From positions 496,001 through 560,000 of the forward strand of contig WAID01000013.1 in assembly GCA_016584495.1 (NCBI GenBank): a DNA stretch of 64,000 nucleotides, in the 5' to 3' direction. The position numbers and the translations under genes are program-made. Shown one piece after another: positions 1 through 12,043 of this stretch (the stretch's first letter is position 1; each line of letters opens with the position of its first letter). The notes beneath the pieces were generated by a model. That model was given only the letters and a program-made list of their open reading frames with translations. It was not told the origin of the DNA and made no database searches. This DNA comes from Celoporthe dispersa (Eukaryota > Ascomycota > Sordariomycetes > Diaporthales > Cryphonectriaceae).

Positions 1-770
1 GGAGTTTGACGTAGGCTTTTGCTATGGTAGTCAGGCGAAGGATTCTGATACCGGCGACTGTGGCTCGACTGCAACGTACCGTCCCTATAGACAAACCAAT
101 GTCATGGAGCGAGGTCGTGGAAATTGCCTCTTTGCTGAGTCGCCATTGACGTCGATCAATACCACATCCGCAATTTCGTCTCTTCCATCCTGTCAGCAGG
201 AATCGCAACTGCTGATTATACGTATCCACAAGGAAAGGTCCAATGGATGGGGATAAAGGTCTCTAACGGTATGGTCAAATAGCTAGTCAGCCTTGTACTG
301 AACCCCCTTGGCCCACTTCTGGTCTGGCCAATAATTACGGTTCTTGCGGCCTGTGGGCGGTCATTGTCCTTTGTCCATCTCCACCAGGTGGGTTATGTCT
401 GAGGCAGATTCGAGTCGGGGAGCGAGGCTGCTGTGGATGCCTGTTTAAGACATTTCTGGCGAGCAGGCCAATTAGTTGAATGTTGAAGACCCATATGACT
501 GTAGAGTGGGGTGGTGAGGTAGCCTTGCTGAGCTTGGAAGGATGCACAGCTCAGGTAAAGCATTGCAATATGCCTAGTAATCAAGCTGGTCAAGGGGAGT
601 AGATCAAGATGTCTGTATTCATCTACGACTGTGTATAAATATCACGGAAGCCACCCAATTCTGGAAGCCAAAGCATCCCATTCTCTCATCACCTTCACGC
701 ACAGGATCAATCTCAATCCTTCATTACATTTTCAAGAGTTTCTTCAGGAGAATCCTATCAGGAAAACAAA
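1..770. other. non-coding, upstream of the small secreted protein gene
   Basis: I see no convincing gene. Short overlapping reading frames around 335-593 show no recognisable domain, intron signals or signal peptide. The right end is the promoter and 5' leader of the gene starting at 771. Confidence 0.6.
634..641 (+). promoter_or_regulatory. TATA-box-like element
   Basis: The string TATAAATA lies about 130 nt upstream of the ATG at 771. That spacing allows a short 5' leader in a filamentous fungus. It is a motif match only. Confidence 0.4.
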
Positions 771-1112
771 ATGCATTGCTCCAAGGTAATTAGACAATTT
801 TTGCCCCAAAAAGTCTCTTCAGCCTGAGATAATGTGCAGAGCGGCTGACCACCCGACCAGAACATCCTCGTCCTTGCTGCTCTGGCCGTCGTGTCCGCCG
901 CCCTTCCCAACGGCAACGGATTAGGCTCCGACATCGCCGCCAGACAGGACAACTGCATCTACGGCGGCGACTACTACACGTGCGTTGAGCGCGGCGAGGA
1001 TGATTGTGCGCTCGAGTGCACGTGCGACACCGAAAATCCGAACGCATGTCTGGTGTGCTCGAGCGAGTGTATCACTCGCGTCCAGAGCGAGGATTGCTCT
1101 GGTTGCTCTTGA
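771..1112 (+). CDS. small secreted cysteine-rich protein (effector-like)
   Basis: Two exons, 771..785 and 861..1112, join into an 88-residue protein. The 75-nt intron (786-860) has a GTAATT donor, a CTGAC branch site and a CAG acceptor. The intron falls after codon 5, so a single-frame search misses the true ATG and half of the signal peptide. Residues 4-20 form a hydrophobic secretion signal ending near VVSAALP. A short linker ending in AARQ follows, and then a compact domain with ten cysteines in about 50 residues, rich in Asp and Glu. An even number of cysteines in so short a chain suggests a disulfide-stabilised secreted peptide. I recognise no named family. Such proteins include effectors, antimicrobial peptides and structural peptides, so the effector label is inference. 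A TATA-like box lies upstream and there is no close neighbour. Confidence 0.72.
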
Positions 1113-3422
1113 GCGGACCTCTGGGTTCTGAACACGGATGGCCTGGTGGCAGGAGAAGTAGCAATTCTCACAAAGGGCATTGGCTTGCATGGGAGAAAGC
1201 GGGTGGGCGGTGGAGAGTGCTCTCATTTCTAATTCCTTTGTTTTCTTATTCGGGAGGAGATCTCGGACTTGTAACAATACTGCCAAGAGGATTGTAGTGA
1301 GTAAGCGCTGGGTAGTACTTAAAGGTCCTTCCTTAACCACATCGGATTGAGAAATTACTTGTATATATATCTCGGTTGGCTTAAATCAGTTCCCGAAATG
1401 TGCTTCTGGAGGCAGAATTTTGAGAAGTATCAACAAGAGCTATAAACACGCTCAGGTGCGAATGTGAAGTCTGTTGAAGTAGAATTCAGCGCTTCCAAGA
1501 AAGCGATCTCACAAGTCTGTCGTTTGCAGCTGACCACTGACCAGGAGTCTCCTGAATTGTGAGAAGCTGATATTGTTTAAGAGGACTCTTCTCACTCTCA
1601 ATAGTTGATAGACAGTGCTAATCTGCGCTCTCCAAGGTGGATGCATGCAACTGCATGTATGAAATAGTCTGTAAATCAACCCAAGCAGTGTATATGTGGA
1701 GCGAAACGTCCTTGGGTGCTTCACTTTATGCTACCTTCACGTGATTCTTTCATATGAGCGCTGGATATCCAGCGGTTATCGTCGTAGGCACAGACACAAG
1801 TATCAAACAGTAGTAAGAGAAGTGTACATTCTATTAGGGTAAAGGAAGATTCATGGACACAGCCAGATGCATACTATCATGGATTCTTCCCTGAGACTCG
1901 CATACTTTCGCGTGCAGCCCAATAGTCGTGGAAGAGACCGTGGGTCCACGGCCCATGCTGTGTAGTGTGGCGTTAGAGCCTGCCCTCGGCTTAAATTATA
2001 CGCCACTCACCTGCAGTGTAGTTTCTGACCACCATATATCACATAGGGATATAGGCACTCGTCGATATTAACGCGTCACGTTTTCGGCTACATGACGCCA
2101 CGCCTCAACCTGTGTGGCCGACCTCTAGGACTAGCTCACATTGCAGGCAGTGTTGATGTTTCAGCCTTCAAGAAGGGGGGAGGGGGGGAGGAAAAGGTAA
2201 TAGTGCGCTGAGTTCCATGCCTACTACATGCCTCGGCTGGGGAAATAAACCGCGATCCGAAAATGGTCTTTTTTCCCACCTCAACATCTACTTGTGAAGG
2301 AAGATACCCGGGGGTAAAGGCCCATATAGCTCTAGCTTGTTGCTATGGCTTCAAGAGGTGTGGTCAATCACACGATCGCCTCGCCCAGAAACTACACCTT
2401 TTCCCGGCCTCCGTGTGGAGGCCGATCCTCATGATCAGCCGTCCATCTCAGAAGAAACACACGGCAATCTTCAACTTGAAGTGCTAAATGTCATCATATG
2501 ATACACTACTTGGGGTTTCTCCCTCAATGAACATCTAAAGGCCCATATGTGGGACGCATAATTCGGAGGTCGCTCCATGTGCGGCAAAACCCCGGAGTCT
2601 ACCTGACCGAATTTCCCATCCTGGAGCAAGGCTGCTTCAGCACTGTCTAGCCGACCCTCTGTAAACCATGCGGGGAACGGCGTCCTATCTGACGGGCAAG
2701 GGGGCAGACGGGACAGCCTCCTGGCTAAGAACGGTCCATCCCGCGTTGTGGTCTGCGCGAGACTGCTAGGAGGGGGGCTAGGTGCAATTTACACGAGCCA
2801 GAGGGCCCTGTGCCACCCTCCCACGAGAGAGAGAAAGAAGCCATCAGCGCTGATTTGCGAGGAGGAGGATGCCGCCAAGCCAATATCGTCCAAGACCCCG
2901 CTCTATCGAACAATGTCAGCCGTAGGGTAGGGCGGTACGGACCTCCCGTGGAACCGAGAATTTATCCACGGCTTTCACAAGGTCATACATACCCCACCGG
3001 AGACGTGACTCCATAGACTCCTGCATAGGTTCTAGCAAGCCCCCCTTGGATCCGTTGGGACTGGTCTCCATTCTCCAGAGGCTCGTTCAGCCACTGGCAA
3101 GTTTTGGTCACACACCACCAGAGCGAGTTGCCAATGGAGTCGCGTTGTGCATATTGATGTGGGCTTGCGTGTTGGTTTTTTCGCGGCATAACTGTTTTCG
3201 ATTGATGGGAGGATTTCTTACGAGAATACTAGACTCAGATATAGCAATGATGACCGGCTCAAATGGATCCTAAAGCTTCCATGGTTCTCCTCTTCTGACG
3301 TTTTTGTCCTCTTGTCTCGTCAGCCTGGAGGTGCACTCAACCACCGTCGCCACTGCCACAGCTAAACCCTTTCTGAGAACGAGAGAAGGGGAGAAAAAAA
3401 AAGTCATCCTCGACAGGACAAG
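1113..3422. other. intergenic region, 2.3 kb
   Basis: No gene is supported. The short open frames (for example 2263-2487 and 2748-3016) lack a family signature or a consistent exon structure. A G-rich tract lies near 2174-2192. The right end is the promoter of the MFS gene starting at 3423. Confidence 0.55.
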
Positions 3423-5235
3423 ATGCCCAAACTCGGTGGACGAAAAGTCCAGGTTCAAGTTGACATGGCCCGGGCCGAGGGCCCACGGTTTGAGAAGGTG
3501 ACGTGGTACAAGGAGCCTCACCTCAGGAAGCTGTATGCTATGTCACTCGTCCTCATGATCGCATCCAGCACAACCGGGTACGACGGTAGCTTGATCAACA
3601 CGTCGCAGCAGCTCCAGCTGTGGCAGGACTTCTTTGGAGAGGCCATTGCAGACAATAACAAGCTCGGGATACTCGTCAACATGTTCAACATCGGGTCGAT
3701 TGTGTCCTTTTTTATCACGCCTTATGTTGCAGACCATTTCGGCCGCAAGGTTGCAATCACTTTTGGATGTATATTCATGGTCTCCGGGGGCTGCATGACG
3801 GCCTTCTGCAATGGATATGCAGGCAAGTTTGTGTCGTCGTCTTGATTAGCTCAACTGACGCAAACCTTGCTGACCGGAATCCAGTCTACATCTGCGGTCG
3901 TTTTGCCCTTGGGTTCGGCAATTCCTTGTCCCAGATGGCCTCGCCTTTACTGCTAACCGAAATTTGTCATCCGCAACACCGTGGTCCTGTTACAGCCATC
4001 TACAACTGTTTATGGAATTTCGGTGCCTTACGTGAGTCGCTCCGCCCGAGAATCTTGGCCGTCCGGTACACACGCTGACAGTAGCCCCCAAGTTGTCTCC
4101 TCGATCGGATGGGGCACCGCATACATTCCAAACGACTGGTCGTGGCGCTCCATCACGCTGATCCAGGTCGTCCCATCAGTAGTACAGCTGATGTTCATCT
4201 GGTGGTTGCCTGAGTCACCACGATACCTCGTCAACAAGGATCGAAACGACGAGGCCTTGTTGGTCCTCTCCAAGTACCACGCCGGCGGAAACGTACACGA
4301 TGCCATTGTCCAGTTTGAGTACCTGGAGATCAAGCAGACGATCCAGATGGACCGGGACTCGGACAGGGCAACCTCGTACCTCGACTTCTTCCGGACAAAG
4401 GGAACAGATGGCGACTGGCCATCATCATCTCGCTCGGGGTCATCTCACAATATTCTGGCAACGCTCTGTTCTCGAACTACATGAACACCATCTACGAGGG
4501 TGCGGGCATCACACATCAGAACCAGAAACTGGCCATCTCCACTGGCAAGACCATCCTGGACTTGTTTGTCACTATCGCCGCCGCCCTAAACGTCGACCGG
4601 TTCGGACGCCGTCCCCTATTCCTGATATCCACAGCCGGAATGGTCGTGTCTTTTGCCTGCTGGACCGCCACGGGCGCGGTGTACGAGAACTCTGGTCTGA
4701 CCAATGTCCAGAGTGGCTATGGCCAGCTCTTCTTCATCTGGATCTTTGGGATCTTCTATGATATTGGCTTCTCCGGTCTCCTGGTGGCGTATGCCCTGGA
4801 GGTCCTCCCCTTCCACCTGCGTGCCAAAGGCATGATGATCATGAACATCACCGTGCAGGCCATCCTCGCGGTGGGAAAGTGCGTGTCCCTACCGTGCAGT
4901 GTTCTAATCCATGTATCGCTGACAAATGTACCAGCCAAACCAACAAGATTGCCTGGGACAGCTTCCCGAAGCACTGGTACTTTATGCTGTTCTACACGAT
5001 GTGGGACGTGGTCGAGCTCATATTTGTCTGGTTTTTCTACGTTGAGACCAAAGGACCGACGCTCGAAGAAATTGCTCGTATATTTGACGGGGACGATGCG
5101 GTGGCGCATATCGATCTTCATGAAATCGCAAAGGGCATCCACGGAGAATACGATGAGGATGTCCACTACGACGCGTATATGCCGCAGCGAGGAAGTGCAG
5201 CGCGGAGGTATTATTCGGAGAGGCGGCGATATTAA
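3423..5235 (+). CDS. MFS sugar transporter (lactose-permease-like sugar porter), frame broken once
   Basis: Exons are 3423..3822, 3885..4031, 4093..4878 and 4935..5235, giving about 544 residues. Sugar-porter signatures are present: TTGYDGSL in helix 1, DHFGRK in the loop after helix 2, PESPRYL after helix 6, DRFGRRPLF after helix 8 and VETKGPTLEEI at the C-terminus. These indicate a 12-helix plasma-membrane proton/sugar symporter. The substrate cannot be read from sequence. Intron 1 (3823-3884) is the rare GC-AG type, because only a GCAAGT donor keeps the frame. Within exon 3 the frame changes at 4396-4404 (AAAGGGAA): the conserved loop reads DFFRTKG and then continues one base out as NRWRLAIIISLGV. 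One base appears to be missing. Adding it makes the exon sum (1634+1) a multiple of three. The gene is either a fresh pseudogene or an assembly error. Two further MFS genes of other families lie at 22 and 29 kb. Confidence 0.85.
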
Positions 5236-5647
5236 GCCTTCCAGTGTTTCCCAAAAAGAAAAAAGGAAAAAAAGAAAAAAACTCATCTGGAGTCAGGAAA
5301 AGCTCATTCTTTTGCAAATGCGAGTCTCTTTAAAAGCGTCTGTTTCCTCCAAAACTATATACAATCAGGTATTGTCTTTTTCATGCCCGCATCTATATGC
5401 CCCACGAGTATCTAATTAACTACAAAATCTAGCTAGGTCTAGTTGAAAATCCCAGCGTCTCATACCCTCCTTGCTTCTTGACCATATGACTTCTTGCGTG
5501 ACCCTGATGCTCGAGAGTGTGACTGTTGATTTCGCCCGCCTTGCTCCGTCCATTCTGTTCTTGAAAAGGAAGTGCGTGTCCCATGGTGAAATCAATGCTC
5601 CATGAGGAAGAAGTCTCATGCTTCTCTCAAATGCATACCCGCCCGCC
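5236..5647. other. convergent 3' region between MFS and SNG1-like genes
   Basis: This is a short region between the 3' ends of two converging genes. It contains an A-rich stretch at 5251-5281 that could belong to the MFS 3' UTR. No gene is seen. Confidence 0.6.
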
Positions 5648-7289
5648 CTACACACCTCTAAGGAAGCCTCGTTTTCGAATCGGTGGCTTCTCTCCCATTT
5701 CCTTTGGGAATTCTTTCTCTCCATCCTCCGTCTCCACAACATAGCGGTCCTCGTCCTTTTCGGCCTGCCTCTTTTCCCGCTCCTCCTTCCGGCGCATAAA
5801 GTAACAGCAGAAGGGAAACAAGGCGGTGTTGACGGCCGCCCAGACGCACAAGATTCCCACGTTCAGGCCGATCCTGGAGTTCAGATCAAACAGCAACTGT
5901 CGACTGGCCTCGACAATGTTATGGAGCGGCCAGGCATAGCCCCACCTGTAGAAGCCCGGGGCGAGGTCGAGACTGTAGAAGGACGTCGAGACATTGGAGA
6001 TGACCCAGAAGACGAGCCACAAGGCGACCCACGGCTGACCGACAATCATGGCGACGTTCTCGCATGCTAGGCCGAGTGCGATCATACCTAGGTAGTTGAC
6101 TAGCCAGTATACGAGGAAAGTGGCGTGGCCGTATGCGGTTGCTCCTGAAGAGGGGGGAGAGTAGACGTGGCTTGCTGGTGGTTCCGTAAAGGGAATCTGG
6201 AAGGCGAGAGAGATGAGGGAGTAGCCGAGGCTGATGAAGCAGTATGCTGCGATAGTGGCGAGCCAGCGCCAGATGATGAGCTGCCAAAAGTGTAGTGGTG
6301 GATGACCTTGCGGCTGGATGTATTTCTGACGATGCGTGTCAGCCACAGCAAGTCGGCATTGATGACTACCATCGTGTCAAGTCTTACCATGTGAATGGGC
6401 AAAAAGAAGGAGAAAGAGAAGAAAGCCATGATGATGAGATAGATAAGGCCTATGCTAACAGTAGGTGTCGCAGCCGCTGGCTGGAAAGGTCGCAGGTCGT
6501 AAAGGAGGGGAGAAAACGCCTGGGTTTACAGCTGCGGAAGCGCTCGCCAGGTTCTCACGCGTGAGGCTGCTGTTCGACATGATGATCTGTCCCCACATCG
6601 GGCCAAACATGGCAGCGAACTCTTGTATGAACTGGACGAGGTAGGGCAGGATATCGCTCTGCACTGTGGTTGAGTCGCGTGCTGACTGGATGATGATCTG
6701 GACGGCTCCTGTGGGATCATATGAGGTATTGCCCGTCGCGACCGCTTGTCGTAAGAGGGCTGTGGCGTTGGGGTTGACAACGATGGCAGCCCACGCGTCC
6801 CATCTGTACACTGCCTCGCGAACCTGAAGGGGATCGTTATCGTATTGTGACGATGGTATCGTGGTATATCCAAGAGACGGCTCAGATGAATCGAACAGCT
6901 GCTGGGTCAGGCTTGTGACGGCAGGGCCGACAACTGGCTGGACGTTATCGTACGGCGCGACTTGACCGTCAAAATCCACCACATTTATCACGATGGATCT
7001 CAGGTTTGCGTCGACCTCGAATAGTACGCCCCAGTACAGCGACAAGACTGCCATGATAGCAACCAGGAGGATCAGGACTGTGCGTATCGACGTCAGTATT
7101 TATCTGCATCGGAACTGGATTCAGTGGTGAAGGCAATGAAGCATTATACAACTCACCAGTTTTTATCCACAACAAAACCACGTGCCTCCGTACTTTGCTC
7201 ATACAATGGTGCCAGAAACCAACTGAGTGATGGGGCTGCTGCTCCTTGAAGTGATCAACCCCGCGGGCTCGCTCAGAGTCCTCACCCAT
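5648..7289 (-). CDS. SNG1/DUF3533-family membrane protein, frame broken once
   Basis: On the minus strand the exons are 7289..7157, 7077..6388 and 6325..5648. The introns have GTGAGT and GTAAGA donors. The start is the ATG at 7289, the first in frame, giving a short N-terminal tail before helix 1 (LLWIKTVLILLVAIMAVLS). A long extracytoplasmic segment follows (YWGVLFEVDANLRS..., TRENLASASAAVNPG), and then at least five helices, including GLIYLIIMAFFSFSFFLPIHM and FWQLIIWRWLATIAAYCF. This is the layout of the yeast SNG1 family (nitrosoguanidine resistance), linked to drug tolerance and lipid asymmetry at the plasma membrane. The frame changes at the GGGG run 6507-6510 (CCCC on the coding strand). 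Dropping one base restores the link from AAVNPGVF to YDLRPFQPAAATPTVSIG. The C-terminal tail is charged. Family assignment is from recalled pattern; the role here is unknown. Confidence 0.82.
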
Positions 7290-8902
7290 GCCCCCCGAAA
7301 CATCACTATTGGCCCCCCGTTCAGAGCCGCCATGGTGTGCTGTGTTTGTACAAGGGCGACCACGGGTGTCTCGCAACTGTTCATCTAACCACTTCAATCA
7401 GGATGAAAACTTGGAGATGTCGATATATTGCCAGCCTGAAATGACTTGCAAAGGACGCCTGACGATTTCTAGTGGTGCCATGGGAGGCTCAGTGAAGCGG
7501 GTCCCCTATAAGGCCATTATCTAGACGAGTCGTCGTCATGCATCCTCTCTTGCACGGTTGTTCCAAGAGGCTGGGATAGGAGAAATAGGAGTACGAAGTC
7601 ATGATGTCACTTAGCTCCCGTTCCCTCTGCCGAAAGTCTCCTGGAGGTTGTTCAGCGGTAGGTGATGTTTAGTAATTACAGTATAGCGTGGTATTTAGCC
7701 TTTGAATCGTTCTTTAAGCTTAAGCCTGTGTGTGGGCGTGAAGCCGTTACCCAAAGCTGGCCTTGTTGATTTTTGCGACGAACCATTTTACGCCATGCGT
7801 AGCCACCAAGAGTCTCTAGAAATGTACAAATCGACGGCTCAGAGATGATTAATACCACATAATTTCCTTCACCAAGCCAAGGGTGCGATGGGGTTTTAAT
7901 ACTGAAATGGTAGGAGACTTCAGTTTAGAATAAGAATACCTTGAACACCCATTACGACTCATCCTAATACAAGTAATACACATCATGAGGTTTTCATGGG
8001 GCGCTGCATGAATGATATCTCAGCTAGTCCGGCTGAGAAATCCAGACTATGAATGGCTCTTAGCGCTTCAAGAGCCAGTTTTTATCACCATAGACATTGA
8101 ATCTTAGATTATTGACAACCAAGCATGATTGGGTGAATTTGTCAATATCTCCAGCTGGTAGCTGTGCTTTTTTTTCTTCTGTTCTTTTCTTCTTCTCTTT
8201 TTAATGATCGCGCCGATAGGGGATCATTATAGATAGGAGATGAGCCCGAGATGACGGATGAATCCTCAGCGTCGCCATAAGTCCAGTGTAGAACGTTCTC
8301 GTCAGAACAGAAGCTATGATTTATCAAATAACTATACATGTCTTCTTGAATCGAGATTTAGGCAAGGGCCGTCTGTGAGAGTCTTTGCGCTGAGAGGACC
8401 AGATGATGTGCACTCATCGTCAAGGAATACTATATCCCGGCCCTGGGGTGCTCCACACATCTGACCCGACCTGCCACGCGCCCTGGCTTGGATTTTAATT
8501 ACGGTATTGAACTCAACGCAGGAATATCTGTTCCGGATTAGGACGGTGCGAAGTGAAGCGCAATCGGCCGCCCGACCTGAGATGTTGCCCGTTGCGTCGG
8601 GGATGTAAATAGAAGATGCGCCTTGGAGGCTGCAGCTGCAGCCAATGCTGGGCTCATTTCGGCCTCCGAGATGCATCCGCCACAGACGACAGAAAAAGGA
8701 CCTTATCCATACGGTACCATCACACAGCCCAGAGTCAGCTACTGCGCACACCTTGGCTCTTCACCAAAGTTTGTCTCTTGACCCCTCCCCCACCCTCAGG
8801 CACACAACAATTTTCTGGGATTACCTTTTGAATTCACCGAATTTTCCGACCTGGCTACAGGCAAACACACCGCACCCAAACTTGATCACCAGCAGACCAG
8901 CC
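7290..8902. other. divergent intergenic region, 1.6 kb
   Basis: This region separates the divergently transcribed SNG1-like gene (minus) and the FSH1-like gene (plus), so it should hold both promoters. A pyrimidine-rich tract lies at 8166-8202. The minus-strand frame at 8332-8751 has no recognisable domain and was not accepted as a gene. Confidence 0.55.
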
Positions 8903-9557
8903 ATGGGCAAGCCCAAGATCCTCTGCCTCCACGGGGGCGGCACCAACCCCGACATCCACCAGTTCCAATCCCGCAAGCTCAACATCCTCATCGACCGGAA
9001 ATACGACCTCGTCACCCCCAAGGGCATCATCGACTGCGGCGCGGGGCCAGGCATGCTCCCCCTTCTTCGAGGGCTCCGACTTTGCCCAGTGGATCTGGGA
9101 CGGCAAGGGCAACGAGGAGTGGAACAACGGCCACGAGGTCGAGCACGAGGAGTGGGCCGACCTGCCCAAGCTGGTCGACATCTACCACAAGCAGGGGCCC
9201 TTTGTCGGCATCATCGCCTTCTCGCAGGGCGCCAAAGTCGGCATGCACCTGGTCAAGTGGCTGCAGGAGAACGAGCCCGACGATGCGCTCAAGTTCTTTG
9301 TGCTGGTCTGCTGCACGTCGCCGTTCCGGGGCAAGAGGCAGCCCGGTGAGCCTGGCGTCCCGGCCGCGGAGAGCATCACCATCCCGAGCTTGCACCTGAT
9401 CGCGGAGAAGGATGAGTGGCACAACCAGGGCGAGATCATCGTCAAGTGCTTCAAGGATCCGGTGGTCATCCACTCGCAGGAGGGGCACCATATGCCAATG
9501 GATAATGGGCTGAACAGGAAAATAGTCGACTTCGTGAACCAGCACGCGGCAGTCTGA
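8903..9557 (+). CDS. FSH1-family serine hydrolase, frame broken once
   Basis: This is an intronless gene of about 217 residues with the alpha/beta-hydrolase pattern of the yeast FSH1 family. The N-terminus is MGKPKILCLHGGGTN, a typical first strand and oxyanion loop. The nucleophile elbow is FSQGA, the late acid region is HLIAEKDEW, and the histidine motif is GHHMP near the C-terminus. The protein is probably a small cytosolic esterase or thioesterase-like enzyme. Relatives act as housekeeping hydrolases or as release enzymes in polyketide clusters. The frame changes in the CCCCC run at 9058-9062. With one C fewer, IIDCGAGPGMLP runs on as FFEGSDFAQWIWDGKG and stays open to the stop at 9557. 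The convergent P450 gene ends 262 nt beyond. Functional coupling of the two is unproven. Confidence 0.85.
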
Positions 9558-9818
9558 CTGATGGCTGGGGCTCAGGTGGGAGATGGCTGGGAAAGATTTC
9601 ACAGAGTTGTGAGAAGCCGAAATCATCAACAATCTAGTCCGGGATTCATCAAATCATCACAAATGGAAATGCGACAAAGAGTCCGTGAGATCAGAGAATG
9701 TGTGCCTCTGTCGCTATTATGATTCCTATCGACATGATTATCGCTCTGCCCCAGCGTGGCACATGACAGCAACATTTATAACCACGCTAAGGGTACTGAA
9801 GGCCGGGCCCTACTGACG

Positions 9819-11581
9819 TTACGATCCTCCGTCATCTTCGGAATCTTCCTCCTCCCAAGGGTAGAGACTTAGCTTCAGACCTGTCCGGATCCTCGTACCC
9901 AGTCGAGTGACGGCGCTGTACTCCTCCGGATCTCGTGAGCGGATAGACGAAAACCGCTGGCAGAAGCGGACCAGGAAGTACCGCGCCTGGAGCAGTGCAT
10001 ACTCCTGGCCCGGGCACCGCCTGCGGCCATACGAGAATGGCATGTAGCTCAGAGAGGGAACGAAACGCGCGTCATCCAGGTCCATCATGACCCAGCGATC
10101 TGGGTCGAAGTTGTCGGCATCGCTGCCCCATATACGTTCGTCCCTGTGGATCGCGTCCACGGAGATGCAAACGAGGGCACCTTTGTGGACCAAGAGTTTG
10201 CTGTTGCCTTCCGGACCGCCGCCTGTGGGAAGTGTGGTGTTCTGTAAAGCAAATCGGGTGACGCTGTTTGTTGGAGCATGGAGTCTCAGGACTGGCACCA
10301 CAGCGGTCAGCATGGGTTTTGGGGAGCGTCTAGAAGCTTGCAATTTGCCTTACCCTCTTTGATGACCGCATTCAGATACTTCATGTTGTTCAGTTCCAGT
10401 TCCGTGGGTGGCCTGCCCTGTAACTCCCACACCTCGTGCTGCAGGAACTCCCAATCCCCGGGAGACCGGCTCAGCAGGTAGAGTGCGTGTATCAACAAGC
10501 TGGCGGTGGTATCAGTCCCGGCGCCTATAAGCTCGACGATCTCCCAGCGGGCCTTGGTTAGATCATTGCCCGTGCGCTGAAGGAGACTGAGTAGGGTACC
10601 AAAGCGATCTATATGGTCAAGCCATGGCAGCATATCTTTGGTCTTTATCACTCTTTGGCCGGCTTGCATGATCTGAGCGATTCGCTGGTCGATGATACCA
10701 TGGATTTTCCTCGAAGCCCTGTTGAACCAGAATTGTTCCTAAGCTACCTTCCATATTAGACACTTCTGTAAGGAAGACCGATGAGAACGCCGATGAATGA
10801 CTTCAGAACAGTAATCGGCAGCTTGCCGGATCAAGTCCCACTCTGCCCTTGCCGCTTCGACGTCGAGTCCCAAGAGAAAGCCGAGCATGGCGTTCTTGGT
10901 GAAGGTGATGAGATCATCCTGTAGGTCTAGAATAGAGCCGTCTCCGGGCAACCTGTCGAGGAAGTTCGAGACGAAGGGCTCGAGCTTCTTGAGCTGTTTG
11001 GTGTACTTCTTGTACAAGATGGCCTCGGCCGACACCCGACACTGTTTCCACTCTTTGCCATCTGAGACCATCATCCCGCTCTCCAGACACGGGGCCCATG
11101 AGGAAGCGAGCCAGCCACCAGCCTTTCGCGGGGCCTTGCCAAACTTGTCAGCCCCTTTCAAGATAGCTTTCACGTTCTCTCTGTCGATGGTGTAGATCAC
11201 ATCGTGCTTAAAGCCCATGACGGTAAACGTCTTTCCGGCCGAGTCAAAGTTTTGTCGGAGCAGCTCCTGGTCCCGTCCCTGTTCTCGGGCCTCTGCGAGG
11301 TCTTTCCAGTACGTCGAGCCGAACAGGCCCTGGTTTGGAAGGAGTTTGGCTGGCTTGGCGTCCTCTTGGCGCATCAAATGCATGATCTCGTGGATGCTTC
11401 GAACTTTGTTGACGCAGACTAGGAAGAGCGAGCCCATGAGGATGACCACAATCCCCATAGCCGTGGCTTTGAGGGTGAAGGTATCCATGGGCCAGGTGAA
11501 CGACGCTGGGGAGTCCATGTCCTTGGTCCATCGAAGCACAAGGTCCCCAATGCCTTCCGTTTGGGCCGTGGATGTGTTCAT
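9819..11581 (-). CDS. cytochrome P450 (CYP52-like microsomal type) with in-frame TAG
   Basis: Exons are 11581..10354 and 10291..9819, with a 62-nt intron (10353-10292) between them. The ATG at 11581 precedes an N-terminal membrane anchor around MGIVVILMGSLFLVCV. P450 landmarks are IGAGTDTTA (I-helix oxygen groove), KEVLRLHAP (K-helix ExxR, created exactly by splicing), FDPDRW (PERF-type) and FSYGRRRCPGQEYAL (haem ligand cysteine). The text VIYTIDRENVKAILKGADKFGK resembles the fungal CYP52/CYP539 fatty-acid or alkane hydroxylase group. A TAG at 10741-10739 interrupts the frame between SLQKCLIWKVA and EQFWFNRASRKIHG, although the same frame continues with good P450 sequence. Either the stop is real (pseudogene), it is a base-call error, or it is removed by a poorly matching intron. 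The total length of about 566 residues is normal for a microsomal P450. Confidence 0.85.
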
Positions 11582-12043
11582 CTTGGCCTTTTGTTGGGAA
11601 TCAGCCGTAGTCGGGCAGCTTGTACCGTGCCACACGGCTGTGAAGGTGATTCAGAGGGCTGACAAGAAAAGAAAAACACAAAAGAAAGAAAAAGAATGAA
11701 TGGTGTACTTAGGTAATGGATAGATTGACGTATAAGTCAAATGTGAATGAATGTTTGAGCGTTTAATGAACGTATAAGACGGTCAATCATCTGTTGTCGT
11801 TGATGATCTTGTGGGAATGTTTAAGTGCCAACGGAGAAGAAAATGGGCCGTTGCATCTGGCTCGCAGCCGCAGTTTCCTCGAGATCACCCATGAGACTAA
11901 GCTTGTGGCTCTGACGATGCACCAAGAGTGGAGTCACCACTCCTCGTCACCACTCTCTTGGAGCAACATGCTGTAGGCAAGAGCTATCATCAGCTCGTTC
12001 CTCTGTCGTGCGGGCTCATGGCGACGTTCCTACCCCTGCATTT
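11582..12043. other. P450 promoter and downstream region of the next gene
   Basis: This 462-nt region has the P450 promoter on the left and the 3' flank of the orphan gene on the right. An inverted repeat TTGAC-6 nt-GTCAA occurs at 11725-11740, about 150 nt upstream of the P450 ATG. It could bind a dimeric regulator, but this is motif-level evidence only. Confidence 0.45.

Noticed and set aside
8332..8751. 139-codon minus-strand frame
   Set aside because: It has irregular composition and no domain, and it lies in a promoter region.
9058..9062. programmed frameshifting in FSH1 as a stand-alone mechanism
   Set aside because: The same kind of one-base excess recurs in unrelated genes across the window, so sequence error is the simpler explanation. 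The pattern is kept as a single global finding.
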